From NCBI GenBank assembly GCA_016930155.1, contig JAFGHL010000092.1:1-48037 (forward strand): 48,037 nucleotides of DNA, written 5' to 3'. The first letter of the stretch is position 1; each line of letters opens with the position of its first letter. This document shows positions 20,252 to 29,215 of this stretch, piece after piece. The notes beneath the pieces are model-generated. The model ran no database searches, was not told the origin of the DNA, and saw only the letters and a program-made list of their open reading frames with translations. The position numbers and the translations under genes are program-made. The stretch is from Dehalococcoidia bacterium (GTDB taxonomy: Bacteria > Chloroflexota > Dehalococcoidia > GIF9 > UBA5629).

Positions 20252-21616
20252 TTATTCTAGCCTCTTCATAATAAAACTTGTTGGAACTTCTTCGCGTGGT
20301 ATCAGTGTCGGCCACAACGATATGTAGCTTCTCGGCTTTGAGGGAACGGACACTGTAAAACCCACCGGCGACATGTCCAGGAAAGACACGGCTATCATGC
20401 CCGCCTCGAGCGGGTTTTTACCCCTGGCCGCTACCCGCAGGCAGAGTTCATTAATCTGGTCTTCATCCGGCATGGGGACTATGGACTTGAGTATCGAATT
20501 TATACCAACGTAGTCGATCTGCACGTCCACGTCCTCACGCTTCATACCGTATTTGGCCAGGTTCTTCCAGCCCAGCTCCTCTACTCTTTTCGCTTTGGTC
20601 AAAGCTTTAGGCGCAGAGATGTAGTTCATGGTCTCCGCTATAAATCCTCCCGGATAACCTATAATCACCTTGAGTGTATCAGGCCTGCGTTTGCCGGTCA
20701 TATTGCTCAGCCTGACCCTGTTGTTGCCCAGGTCCTCCACCTTAACCGCCGTCATATCGGCCACGCCGTCCGGCATAATGTAGTTTTTAGGATCATGCAC
20801 CTCATAAACCAGCTGGCTTTTGACGGTCCATTCGTTGAGCAGGCCGCCTCCCGATGACGGCATCTCCAGTATCGCTGTACCATCCTCGCAAACCTCGGCC
20901 AGCGGGTAGACGATCTCATTCGGCTTTGGTACGTGTTCCCACACCGGGCTGGCCACTCCCGTAACGAAATCGGCGCATTCCAGCGTGTGTCCGATGGTTA
21001 TGGCGGCGCCAATGCGCGGCCAGTATGCGTCTTCAAATTTCCATCCGAACTCGTGCATCATAGGCGCCACGAAAAGCGCGCTGTCCGAACACCTTCCTGC
21101 CACTACCACGTCGGCGCCGGCTTCCAGGGCGGCGATAATGGAATCGGAACCGATGTAAGCATTGGCGATCAGGATATTGTCTTTGATCTGGCTGATATCG
21201 TCCTCGCCCGTCTCCAGGTTGGTGAATTTCCATCCTTTCTTGAGCAGCTCATCGATCCTGCCAGCAATGTTGTCGCCTTTGATCACGGCAACTTTCAAGC
21301 CCTGGATATTGCTTTCAGCGGCTATCTTGAGTATCTGGTCCGCCGCAGCTTCAGGATTGACGCCGCCGCCGTTGGTGATGATTTTAACACCCCTCTTGTG
21401 AGCTTCAGGCAATACCTGCTTCATACCATCGATGTGCTGGGTCAGGTAGCCCTTGGTGGGATCCTTCTGCTGGTTCTTGGACATGATGGACATGGTTAGC
21501 TCGGCCAGCTGGTCGAAGCAGATGTAATTTAAATTTCCTTCCCTGACGAGCCTCAGGGCTTCTCCCGTCTTGGAAGGCGCGTAGCCCGAACCCGCTCCGA
21601 TCCTGATTTTCTTCAC
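20252..21616 (-). CDS. AtuA family (DUF1446) protein
   Basis: KIRIGAGSGYAPSKTGEALRLVREGNLNYICFDQLAELTMSIM; ANAYIGSDSIIAALEAGADVVVAGRCSDSALFVAPM. Confidence 0.9.
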   Translation of the reverse strand: MKKIRIGAGSGYAPSKTGEALRLVREGNLNYICFDQLAELTMSIMSKNQQKDPTKGYLTQHIDGMKQVLPEAHKRGVKIITNGGGVNPEAAADQILKIAAESNIQGLKVAVIKGDNIAGRIDELLKKGWKFTNLETGEDDISQIKDNILIANAYIGSDSIIAALEAGADVVVAGRCSDSALFVAPMMHEFGWKFEDAYWPRIGAAITIGHTLECADFVTGVASPVWEHVPKPNEIVYPLAEVCEDGTAILEMPSSGGGLLNEWTVKSQLVYEVHDPKNYIMPDGVADMTAVKVEDLGNNRVRLSNMTGKRRPDTLKVIIGYPGGFIAETMNYISAPKALTKAKRVEELGWKNLAKYGMKREDVDVQIDYVGINSILKSIVPMPDEDQINELCLRVAARGKNPLEAGMIAVSFLDMSPVGFTVSVPSKPRSYISLWPTLIPREEVPTSFIMKRLE

Positions 21617-21646
21617 TTTAACGCTCCTTCTAAATTCATTGATTGA

Positions 21647-22462
21647 CTAAATACCTTTAAATACGGGCTTTCTCTTCTCGAGAAAAGCCTTTGTGCCTTC
21701 TCTGAAATCCTCTGTATTAAAGCAGATGTTCATTGCCAGGTTTTCGTTAAATAACTGCCTGGTTAACTCCTCATTGAACAAACGGTAAACCGTGCGATGG
21801 GTCAACTCGATCGACACCGAGGGCATCGCGGCTATTTTGCCCGCAAAGTCAAGGGCTGTTTTCATCAACTCTTCATGTGGAACAACCTGTGTAACAAGGC
21901 TTATCCGCTTTGCCTCGGCCGCGTCGATTGCCTCACCAGTATAAAATAGCTTCAGTGCATTATCAACCCCCACTATCCTCGGCAGCCAGTAACTTGCGCC
22001 CGCATCCGGCATTAATCCTATTCTTACCCATGAAGCTACGAATCTGGCTTTTTCTGAAGCTATGCGGAAGTCACACAACAGCGCCAGCGAAAGGCCCGAG
22101 GCGGCAGCGACACCGTTAACAGCGGCAATTACGGGTTTCCCCAGGTCCATAATCGCGTGGGGCATCACAATCATGCCGGGTTCCAGAAGCTCTGAGCGGG
22201 ATTTCTCCAGCGCTTTATAACCGCCGTCTCCTATCCGTTCTTTGAGCCGGCCGGCAGCATCAGCGCCGGCGCAGAAGCCTTCGCCGCTGCCCGTGATAAT
22301 CAGCACCTTGATATCATCCCTTTTTCTGGCCTGCTCCAGTATCTTGACAAAGCTCTCACCCATCGTGCTGGTGATCGCATTTCTCCTCTCCGGCCGATTG
22401 AGAGTGATAACGCCAATCCCGTTGTCGCATTCGAATAACAGTTCGTCTGTCGGATTATCCAT
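21647..22462 (-). CDS. Enoyl-CoA hydratase/isomerase family protein
   Basis: ELLFECDNGIGVITLNRPERRNAITSTMGESF..., GSGEGFCAGADA; AGGAGG with proper spacing to ATG 22462; the 5' extension to 22783 overlaps dctM. Confidence 0.92.
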   Translation of the reverse strand: MDNPTDELLFECDNGIGVITLNRPERRNAITSTMGESFVKILEQARKRDDIKVLIITGSGEGFCAGADAAGRLKERIGDGGYKALEKSRSELLEPGMIVMPHAIMDLGKPVIAAVNGVAAASGLSLALLCDFRIASEKARFVASWVRIGLMPDAGASYWLPRIVGVDNALKLFYTGEAIDAAEAKRISLVTQVVPHEELMKTALDFAGKIAAMPSVSIELTHRTVYRLFNEELTRQLFNENLAMNICFNTEDFREGTKAFLEKRKPVFKGI

Positions 22463-22479
22463 TGTTTGCATCCTCCTGT

Positions 22480-23784
22480 TCAGTTGCGCATCATATCGGG
22501 CAGGAACGTTGCCACCTGCGGGAAAAAGAAAACAATGAGCACGCCCACGATTATCAGTGCGACAAACGGCGCCGTCCCCATAATGATTCTTTTCATGGGG
22601 ATATCCGGAGCTATAGTCTTCATCACGAACAGGTTCAGCCCGACGGGAGGCGTCAGGTTGCCTATCATCATACACATTGTGACTAAAACCCCGTACCAGA
22701 TAAAGTCGATGTTCAGGATTCTCATAACCGGGACCAGCGTCGGCAGGGTGAGCACCAGAATCCCGGCAGGATCGAGCAGGCAACCGAGTAAAACGAAAAT
22801 AAACATGGTCAGTATCACAAAGGCGGTATTTGATATACCGCTCTTGACTATGGTTTCAGCGATCAGTTGCGGTATACCCAGGTAAGTGAGCAGATATGAA
22901 AAGGTAAAGGCGGAAAACAGGATGAAAATAATGAAGCATGAGATCCGGGCCGCGCTGAATAAAACGTCCCGCAGGCTGCGCCAGGTCAGCTTTCTGTATA
23001 CGGCTGCGATAACCAGGGAGAGAAAAGCGCCCACGCAGGCGCTTTCGGTCGGCGTGCAGATACCTGCATAGATTGACCCCAGCACACCTACCGCGATCAA
23101 TATGAATACCCAGATGTTCTTCAGCGATGCAAACCGGTCACGCCAGGTAACGTCGGACATGGCAGGTTCCACATCCTGAGGCCTGAATTTTGCGTAGACC
23201 AGAATATAAATAACGAAAACTACTGTGGTTACCATTCCGGGCAAGATACCCGCGATAAACAATTTACCGATGGATTCCTCGGTCAGCAGGCCGTATATGA
23301 TGAACATTGCGCTGGGGGGAATGATAATGCTCAGGGTTCCGGCGGCCGCAATTATGCCGGCCGCAAAACCGCCGTTATATCCGTGTTTCTTGAGTTGCGG
23401 CATAGCCGCCAGCCCTATGGTAGCGGTGCCTCCGGAACTGCTGCCGCAGCAGGCTCCGAACAACATGCCCGCAACTGAAGCTGTTGCCCCGAGGCCGCCG
23501 CGCACCCGGTTAAACCATTTGCTCCCCGCATCAAACGCCTGTTCGGCTACGCCGCTTTTGCTTAAAAGCTCCGCCATGACGACAAACATTGGAACCAGTA
23601 CCAGTGTAGAGTCCGTGCCGAATTTATAACTTATCACCGCCAATTGTGATAAGGCGTTTGGTCCTATGAAAATCCAGATCCCCAGCAGGCTGCTCAGGCC
23701 AATCGCAAAGGCGATCGGCATACCGACAAGAATCAACAAAACCAGAAAGGCGAACAGCAGTATCCCGATGATGCCAATGTCCAC
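22480..23784 (-). CDS. TRAP transporter large permease (DctM)
   Basis: LLILVGMPIAFAIGLSSLLGI; GGTATIGLAAMPQLKKHGYNGGFAAGIIAAAGTLSIIIPPS. Confidence 0.95.
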   Translation of the reverse strand: MDIGIIGILLFAFLVLLILVGMPIAFAIGLSSLLGIWIFIGPNALSQLAVISYKFGTDSTLVLVPMFVVMAELLSKSGVAEQAFDAGSKWFNRVRGGLGATASVAGMLFGACCGSSSGGTATIGLAAMPQLKKHGYNGGFAAGIIAAAGTLSIIIPPSAMFIIYGLLTEESIGKLFIAGILPGMVTTVVFVIYILVYAKFRPQDVEPAMSDVTWRDRFASLKNIWVFILIAVGVLGSIYAGICTPTESACVGAFLSLVIAAVYRKLTWRSLRDVLFSAARISCFIIFILFSAFTFSYLLTYLGIPQLIAETIVKSGISNTAFVILTMFIFVLLGCLLDPAGILVLTLPTLVPVMRILNIDFIWYGVLVTMCMMIGNLTPPVGLNLFVMKTIAPDIPMKRIIMGTAPFVALIIVGVLIVFFFPQVATFLPDMMRN

Positions 23785-24311
23785 TATATTTCTTCTTCCA
23801 CTTTATTTGCCGTATCCGGCAGTATGCCTGCTATGGCACCGGCAAGCAGCAGGATGTATTGAAAGAGTAAAACGAGCAGCCCGAAAGGGATCACCGCATA
23901 AAAAGGCCATAACGTTACTTCCAGTCTCGTTCTTGAAACCCAATGCAGGCTGTAGCTATCCCATGCCAGCGCCGCGCTCTTCCACAGCCATAAGGCGACA
24001 AACACAATCCCCAGTACATCAACGATGATTGCCAGTACTTTTCTGGGCTGCGGCTTCAGCAGCGTGGGGATCAGATCTATCTTGATGTGACCGCCCGTTT
24101 CAAGTGTGTATGCCGCCGATAGGAAAGTAGCCGTTAAAAGTATGTACGAAGATATTTCCAGAGTCCAGGCCGTTGGCGCTTTTAACGCATATCGTACAAC
24201 GACCTCATATACGGTTAGAAATATGATGATGAGGAACCCGATACCTGAGATGGAGGCGCAGATTTTATTGAATTTACTCAGCGCCGGCTGTATTCTGAAA
24301 TTATTTATCAC
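23784..24311 (-). CDS. TRAP transporter small permease (DctQ)
   Basis: VVVRYALKAPTAWTLEISSYILLTATFLSAAYTLETGGHIKIDLI. Confidence 0.93.
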   Translation of the reverse strand: MINNFRIQPALSKFNKICASISGIGFLIIIFLTVYEVVVRYALKAPTAWTLEISSYILLTATFLSAAYTLETGGHIKIDLIPTLLKPQPRKVLAIIVDVLGIVFVALWLWKSAALAWDSYSLHWVSRTRLEVTLWPFYAVIPFGLLVLLFQYILLLAGAIAGILPDTANKVEEEI

Positions 24312-24371
24312 AGCTATTTAATTCCATATATATTTTTTATCAGGGAAGCGTGTCCTGTCGGACTAGACCTG

Positions 24372-25433
24372 CTAATAACCCGCACCGTGTTTCCTGTATA
24401 TGTCTGTAAGCTGCTGCGCCTCAGGGCTGGATGCAGCATATTTGTCCCAGATGGCTTTAGCCGGCGCTTTCCAGAGCTTGATTTCATCCGGGGTCGGGAC
24501 ATACATGGTCTCTCCCATTTCAGGTAATTCCTTGCGGCCTTTCTCGATATTTGCACCGTTTACCTGCAAAACAACTCTCATGAACTCGGGAGTGACCTTA
24601 CCGATCGCTTCCTGGTCTGCGCTCGATATCTTGTTCCACTTGTCCTTATTTATGTAGAACAGGAAGCCTCCGGTTCCGATGTCAAGGTCACAATAATACG
24701 GGGCGACTTCGGGCAACTTGAAAGCCACCATGGACGGAACTGAAAGAAGCGTGCCGTCCGAAACACCGTATTGTATGGACTGGTACATTTCGGACGTCGG
24801 GAGGGTAACCGTGCTGCATCCCCAACCGGATATCAGCTCATCCATGGCGCCACCGGCGGATCTGATTTTGAGCCCTTTGGCTTCGGCAGGTACATGGACC
24901 GCTTTCTTTGTTGCCAGGCCGTATGCCGACGGGGCGCATGCATACCAGTTAATATGAATATTGTATTTTTCAAAACCTTTCTGGATTATGGGCAATCCTT
25001 CCTCAGCCGCCGCCAAATTGCTTTCTATATCAGATATTCCCACCCAGGGAAGCGCCCCAACATTGGCAAGAGGTACCTGGCCGACCACATAGTTGATTAC
25101 GGTCATGGCTGCGTCCACGCTGCCGCTGTTTACCGCAGCCAGCTCTTCCGCGCCCGGGCAAAGCGATTCGCCCGGATTGACAACGATTTTCACTCTTCCT
25201 TCAGTGGCTTGCAGGACTGCCGCGGCATATAATTGCGCTATAGTGGCATATGTATTACCCGCCGGGTACATGGTTGCAGCCACAAGGGTGATCGGCTCCT
25301 GCACGGCTGCTTGAGACGCATCGGTTTCCGATGGTTTGGTTGTCTGAGCTGCGGGCGCTCCGGCGCAGGCAGCGGAAATATATAGAATTACCAATGCCAG
25401 CGCGCATATGGTGACGATTGCTTTGTTTCTCAT
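24372..25433 (-). CDS. TRAP transporter substrate-binding protein (DctP), probable lipoprotein
   Basis: Signal peptide with Cys (ISAACAG); KGLKIRSAGGAMDELISGWGCSTVTLPTSEMYQSIQYGVSDGTLLS. Confidence 0.92.
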   Translation of the reverse strand: MRNKAIVTICALALVILYISAACAGAPAAQTTKPSETDASQAAVQEPITLVAATMYPAGNTYATIAQLYAAAVLQATEGRVKIVVNPGESLCPGAEELAAVNSGSVDAAMTVINYVVGQVPLANVGALPWVGISDIESNLAAAEEGLPIIQKGFEKYNIHINWYACAPSAYGLATKKAVHVPAEAKGLKIRSAGGAMDELISGWGCSTVTLPTSEMYQSIQYGVSDGTLLSVPSMVAFKLPEVAPYYCDLDIGTGGFLFYINKDKWNKISSADQEAIGKVTPEFMRVVLQVNGANIEKGRKELPEMGETMYVPTPDEIKLWKAPAKAIWDKYAASSPEAQQLTDIYRKHGAGY

Positions 25434-25529
25434 TGATACCCTCCATCTGTATTGTTCTCGTCATTTTCTATCATTGTCTTTTACAAAGTTGATTCATCTT
25501 CTAATTTACCATATGCGCCTCCTCAAATA

Positions 25530-26747
25530 TCAGGATCCTTCACTGGTTAACAATTTTATCAATTCATCTTCTGAAAGAGATAAAATCTCGCTGGCTACAA
25601 GCTCCGTATGCTCACCCAGGCAGGGAGCCGGCATACGGGGTTGCGCCGGCGTCTCCGACAGTATTGCCGCCTCGCCCAGATGCAGACAATCACCTATCGC
25701 AGGATGCTGCATAAGCCAGAAATGGTTGCGCGCTTTCAACTGCGGGTCTTCACACACATCTTTAGCGCTCTCCACGATGCCTGCCTGCACTCCTGCCGTC
25801 TGCAGCAGGCTCATTACGCTTTCAGGCGTCCTCTTTTTTGTCCATTGCCCGACCAGATCGTTAAGCTCCTCTTCGTTTTTCTTCCTGTTCTCTAATATAT
25901 CGAACTTTGGATTGTCAGCCAAAGAAGGATCGCCCATGGCGGCGCAAAAAGACCTCCACTCGGCAGAGGAGAATACCGCTATTGCACACCATCTGTTATC
26001 CAGACAGGGATAAACGCCATGCGGCGCCGCATACGGCGAAGTGTTGCCGACATTTTCCGGCAATCTGCTATTAGCAGTGTAATCCAGCATACCCGGCTCA
26101 AGGAACTGAATGCCCGCTTCCAGTTGCGAGATATCAATAAACTGCCCCTCACCCATTTTGCCCCGATATCTCAGTGCCGCCATGATAGCAGCAAGGCAGA
26201 AATAGGGAGTGACAAAATCATTGACCGGGCCAAAGGGTTGAACGCAATCCCGTCCCGGCCACCCGCTGAAACTATTGAACCCGGAAAGCGCTACCAGGAC
26301 GTTGCCTGACGTAGGCATCGGCGCCATCGGCCCGGTTTCCCCGAATCCCGAGGTGTTCAACATAATCACATCCGGATTGGTTACTCTTACTGTGTCATAA
26401 TCAAGGCCCAATCTCTTCATCACACCGGGTACGTAGTTGGTGACAACGATATCCGCCCAGTCTGCAAGCTTCCGGGCGACGTTGAGCCCGGCGGAACTTT
26501 TAAGATTCAATGCGATACTGTATTTGTTAGGATTATAATAAGCAAAATAGGCCGAATTATCGGGGCCGTTACCGTTTTTAAAAGGGGCGGAAGACCTGGT
26601 AAAACAGGGGCGTGTAATGGTTTCCACCCGTACAACTTTCGCGCCGTAATCAGCCAGGCCCTTCGTCACCAGTGGGCCTGCTATGACCCAGGTTAAATCA
26701 AGAACCTTTACTCCATCCAGCGCCTGCTTTCCCATACCGTTTTCCAT
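25530..26747 (-). CDS. CoA-transferase family III, subunit B copy 2 (catalytic-position Asp replaced by Gly)
   Basis: VKVLDLTWVIAGPLVTKGLADYGAKVVRVETITRPCF; GFGETGPMAPMPTSGNVLVALSG. Confidence 0.92.
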   Translation of the reverse strand: MENGMGKQALDGVKVLDLTWVIAGPLVTKGLADYGAKVVRVETITRPCFTRSSAPFKNGNGPDNSAYFAYYNPNKYSIALNLKSSAGLNVARKLADWADIVVTNYVPGVMKRLGLDYDTVRVTNPDVIMLNTSGFGETGPMAPMPTSGNVLVALSGFNSFSGWPGRDCVQPFGPVNDFVTPYFCLAAIMAALRYRGKMGEGQFIDISQLEAGIQFLEPGMLDYTANSRLPENVGNTSPYAAPHGVYPCLDNRWCAIAVFSSAEWRSFCAAMGDPSLADNPKFDILENRKKNEEELNDLVGQWTKKRTPESVMSLLQTAGVQAGIVESAKDVCEDPQLKARNHFWLMQHPAIGDCLHLGEAAILSETPAQPRMPAPCLGEHTELVASEILSLSEDELIKLLTSEGS

Positions 26748-28001
26748 TCAAATTATTTTGTGCAGTTTAAATTTGTCGATCTCCGCCGGCGATAAGCCGA
26801 GCTCACCGCAAAAGACCTCCAGATTGTGCTCGCCGATCAGAGGCGCCCTTCTAAATTTAATGGCGGGCATCGCAGGGAACCGCATACAACCGGCGGGATA
26901 CTTGATCACACAGCCGAGTTCCGGATGTTCCACATCCACCCAGAAATTTCTTTCCCTGAGCTGAAAAAAATCCACCACCTCCGCCGGATTTAATACCGGA
27001 CAGATAGGCATGTGCCTTTTCAAGGCTTCCCTGAATAGCTCCTTTTTAGTATATCTCGCAAAAAACTCGGCTACCGGGGCTTCGAGTTGCTCCCACTCTT
27101 CCTGTGTAAACCTGGTTACGTCAAAGTTGTCCCAATCCATCTCCTCTCTCTGTTTGGTGGACAGGCCTTCTTCTTTGAGCCATTCAGCAAGTATTTTGTT
27201 CATTACCGCTCCCGGCGCACCCCCGAATATGACGAAATTAACCAGACCGTCTTTGCATGGCCATGTTTGGCGAGCACGGGTGCCGCTGCCCAACCCCACC
27301 CTGTATGCGCCTGACCTTTCCAAAATCATCCCATAATTAAACCACAGGGAGTTAGCGTTTACCGTGTTCCTGACCATGCTCTGTTGCGCCGATACATCGA
27401 TATACTGCCCTTCTCCTGTGACGTCCCTGTGGTAAAGGGCAATTAAAGCAGCCACCGCCGCTTCCCCGCCTGCAAATAAAGGCGATTGCGGCAAACTAAC
27501 GCGTAACGGGGGACGGTCAGGATCTCCGCAGATATATAAATATCCACTCATCCCCTGGACGATAAGATCCGAACCTGTGAATTTGTTGTAAGGCCCGGTC
27601 TGCCCGAAAGGCGTGATAGACGCCATGATAATGTCCGCCCTGACTTTCCTCAGCTCGGGATAGTCCAGACCTATCTCTTTCATATATCCGACTGGATAGG
27701 ATTCCACAACGATATCAGACTTTTTCACAAGCTGCTTGAAAAGCTCCCGGCCATCCCCGGTTGTGATATCGAGGGTTATACCTCTCTTATTCAGGTTATA
27801 AGCAAACCAGGTCAGGCTTTTCTCGGGATCAGGTATATCGTGATAAAAGGGGCCTATACTGCGGGAAGCATCGCCTCCCGGCCTTTCAACCTTTATAACA
27901 TCAGCCCCCAGCTCGGCAATCATCCGTCCACATAGAAAACCATTTTCGTCGGTCAGGTCAAGCACGCGTATGCCATCAAGTAGCGTTTTCATCAGGCCCA
28001 T
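26748..28001 (-). CDS. CoA-transferase family III, subunit A copy 2 (retains Asp)
   Basis: IRVLDLTDENGFLCGRMIAELGADVIKVERPGGD; SITPFGQTGPYNKFTGSDLIVQGMSG. Confidence 0.92.
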   Translation of the reverse strand: MGLMKTLLDGIRVLDLTDENGFLCGRMIAELGADVIKVERPGGDASRSIGPFYHDIPDPEKSLTWFAYNLNKRGITLDITTGDGRELFKQLVKKSDIVVESYPVGYMKEIGLDYPELRKVRADIIMASITPFGQTGPYNKFTGSDLIVQGMSGYLYICGDPDRPPLRVSLPQSPLFAGGEAAVAALIALYHRDVTGEGQYIDVSAQQSMVRNTVNANSLWFNYGMILERSGAYRVGLGSGTRARQTWPCKDGLVNFVIFGGAPGAVMNKILAEWLKEEGLSTKQREEMDWDNFDVTRFTQEEWEQLEAPVAEFFARYTKKELFREALKRHMPICPVLNPAEVVDFFQLRERNFWVDVEHPELGCVIKYPAGCMRFPAMPAIKFRRAPLIGEHNLEVFCGELGLSPAEIDKFKLHKII

Positions 28002-28030
28002 TCTCTATAACGAAAAGCTTAAATACGAGA

Positions 28031-28216
28031 CTACCACCAACCATGTTTTCTATTGCTATGCCTTAGAGTCCCATCCCGGTATTTGGCCGTAGCCGAAACA
28101 GTATCTCCAGTTATGGATATATGCATGTTATCATTAATTTCATACAAGTCAATGATATGTTTATCTTCATCTAATATTTTTATCATATTGATCAATAAAC
28201 TATTATCTTTGATCAT
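28031..28216 (-). CDS. Possible small protein (61 aa) upstream of CoA-transferase A2
   Basis: MIKDNSLLINMIKILDEDKHIIDLYEINDNMHISITGDTVSATAKYRDGTLRHSNRKHGWW; mirror-position homologous DNA at 16634 (see findings). Confidence 0.35.
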   Translation of the reverse strand: MIKDNSLLINMIKILDEDKHIIDLYEINDNMHISITGDTVSATAKYRDGTLRHSNRKHGWW

Positions 28217-28240
28217 TTTATTTACAGTACTCAGTAATAT

Positions 28241-29170
28241 ATGGTATTAATATTGATTATGCATCAGCTGGACGAAATCGATAAGAAAATAATCAGCGTG
28301 CTGGAAGTAGACGCTCATATGAGCAGTATGCAAATGTCAAAACAGCTCAATGTATGCGCTCCAACTATTCGTCGCAGGATAAACAGGCTTATAAAAAACG
28401 ATATTATGCGAATACAGGCGGTTCAAATTAATCGTGCCAAAATATCGATAGCAGTTACCATTTTGCTCAAAGTGGAAAGCAATGCGATCACCCGGACGGC
28501 TGATTTATTAGCGAGTCAGAAAGAAGTGGGTTTCATAGTATTGACTGCCGGCTATTTCAACATAGTCTGCCTGGGCTGGTTCGAATCTGTAGAATCCTAT
28601 TCCAGGTTTTTAAATACAATACTTTATCCAATAAACGGCGTACTCGATATGGACACTTTGATTTGCACTGAATACAGGAAATATGCGTTCATTAAAATGA
28701 ACGGAGCTGCCAATCAAATCAAACCGGCTAATAAGCCGGTTGATGACATCGATATGAGAATAATCGAAGCGCTGGAAAAAGATGCACGCCAAAAGAGCAC
28801 CAGGCTGGCAAAAAGTCTCAATATTAGCGCTCCCACCATCAGATGCAGGATAAACGACCTGCTGAATAATAATATTATTCATATACAGGCTTTCCCAAAC
28901 TTGCGTATGGGTAAAACAATTGCAGCTGTAATAGCCTTGAAAGTAGCTAACGGCGCAGTTAACCGCATTGCAGATTGTCTATGTGATCTGAATGAAGTCA
29001 GACAGGTATTACTATACTCAGGCACTTACGACATAGGTGTATGGGCCTGGTTTGAATCTATCGAAGCTTTCTCCGAGTTCCTGAAGAATGTTATCAATCC
29101 TCTGGAAGGTGTTGAAAAAAAGGAAATTTCCATTCAAACAGAGATCAGGAAATGGGTACATATGTGGTAA
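28241..29170 (+). CDS. Tandem Lrp/AsnC regulator, copy 2
   Basis: Two HTH+ligand-binding halves; ends LEGVEKKEISIQTEIRKWVHMW, near-identical to copy 1 end; start may be ATG 28259. Confidence 0.85.
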   Translation: MVLILIMHQLDEIDKKIISVLEVDAHMSSMQMSKQLNVCAPTIRRRINRLIKNDIMRIQAVQINRAKISIAVTILLKVESNAITRTADLLASQKEVGFIVLTAGYFNIVCLGWFESVESYSRFLNTILYPINGVLDMDTLICTEYRKYAFIKMNGAANQIKPANKPVDDIDMRIIEALEKDARQKSTRLAKSLNISAPTIRCRINDLLNNNIIHIQAFPNLRMGKTIAAVIALKVANGAVNRIADCLCDLNEVRQVLLYSGTYDIGVWAWFESIEAFSEFLKNVINPLEGVEKKEISIQTEIRKWVHMW

Positions 29171-29215
29171 TAATATCTGCGCAGAGATAGCTGCGCAGAA
29201 TGAGAGTTACCTGCA

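Noticed and set aside
22463-22783. N-terminal extension of the enoyl-CoA hydratase ORF
   Set aside because: Overlaps dctM; SD AGGAGG spacing and homologous start favour ATG at 22462.
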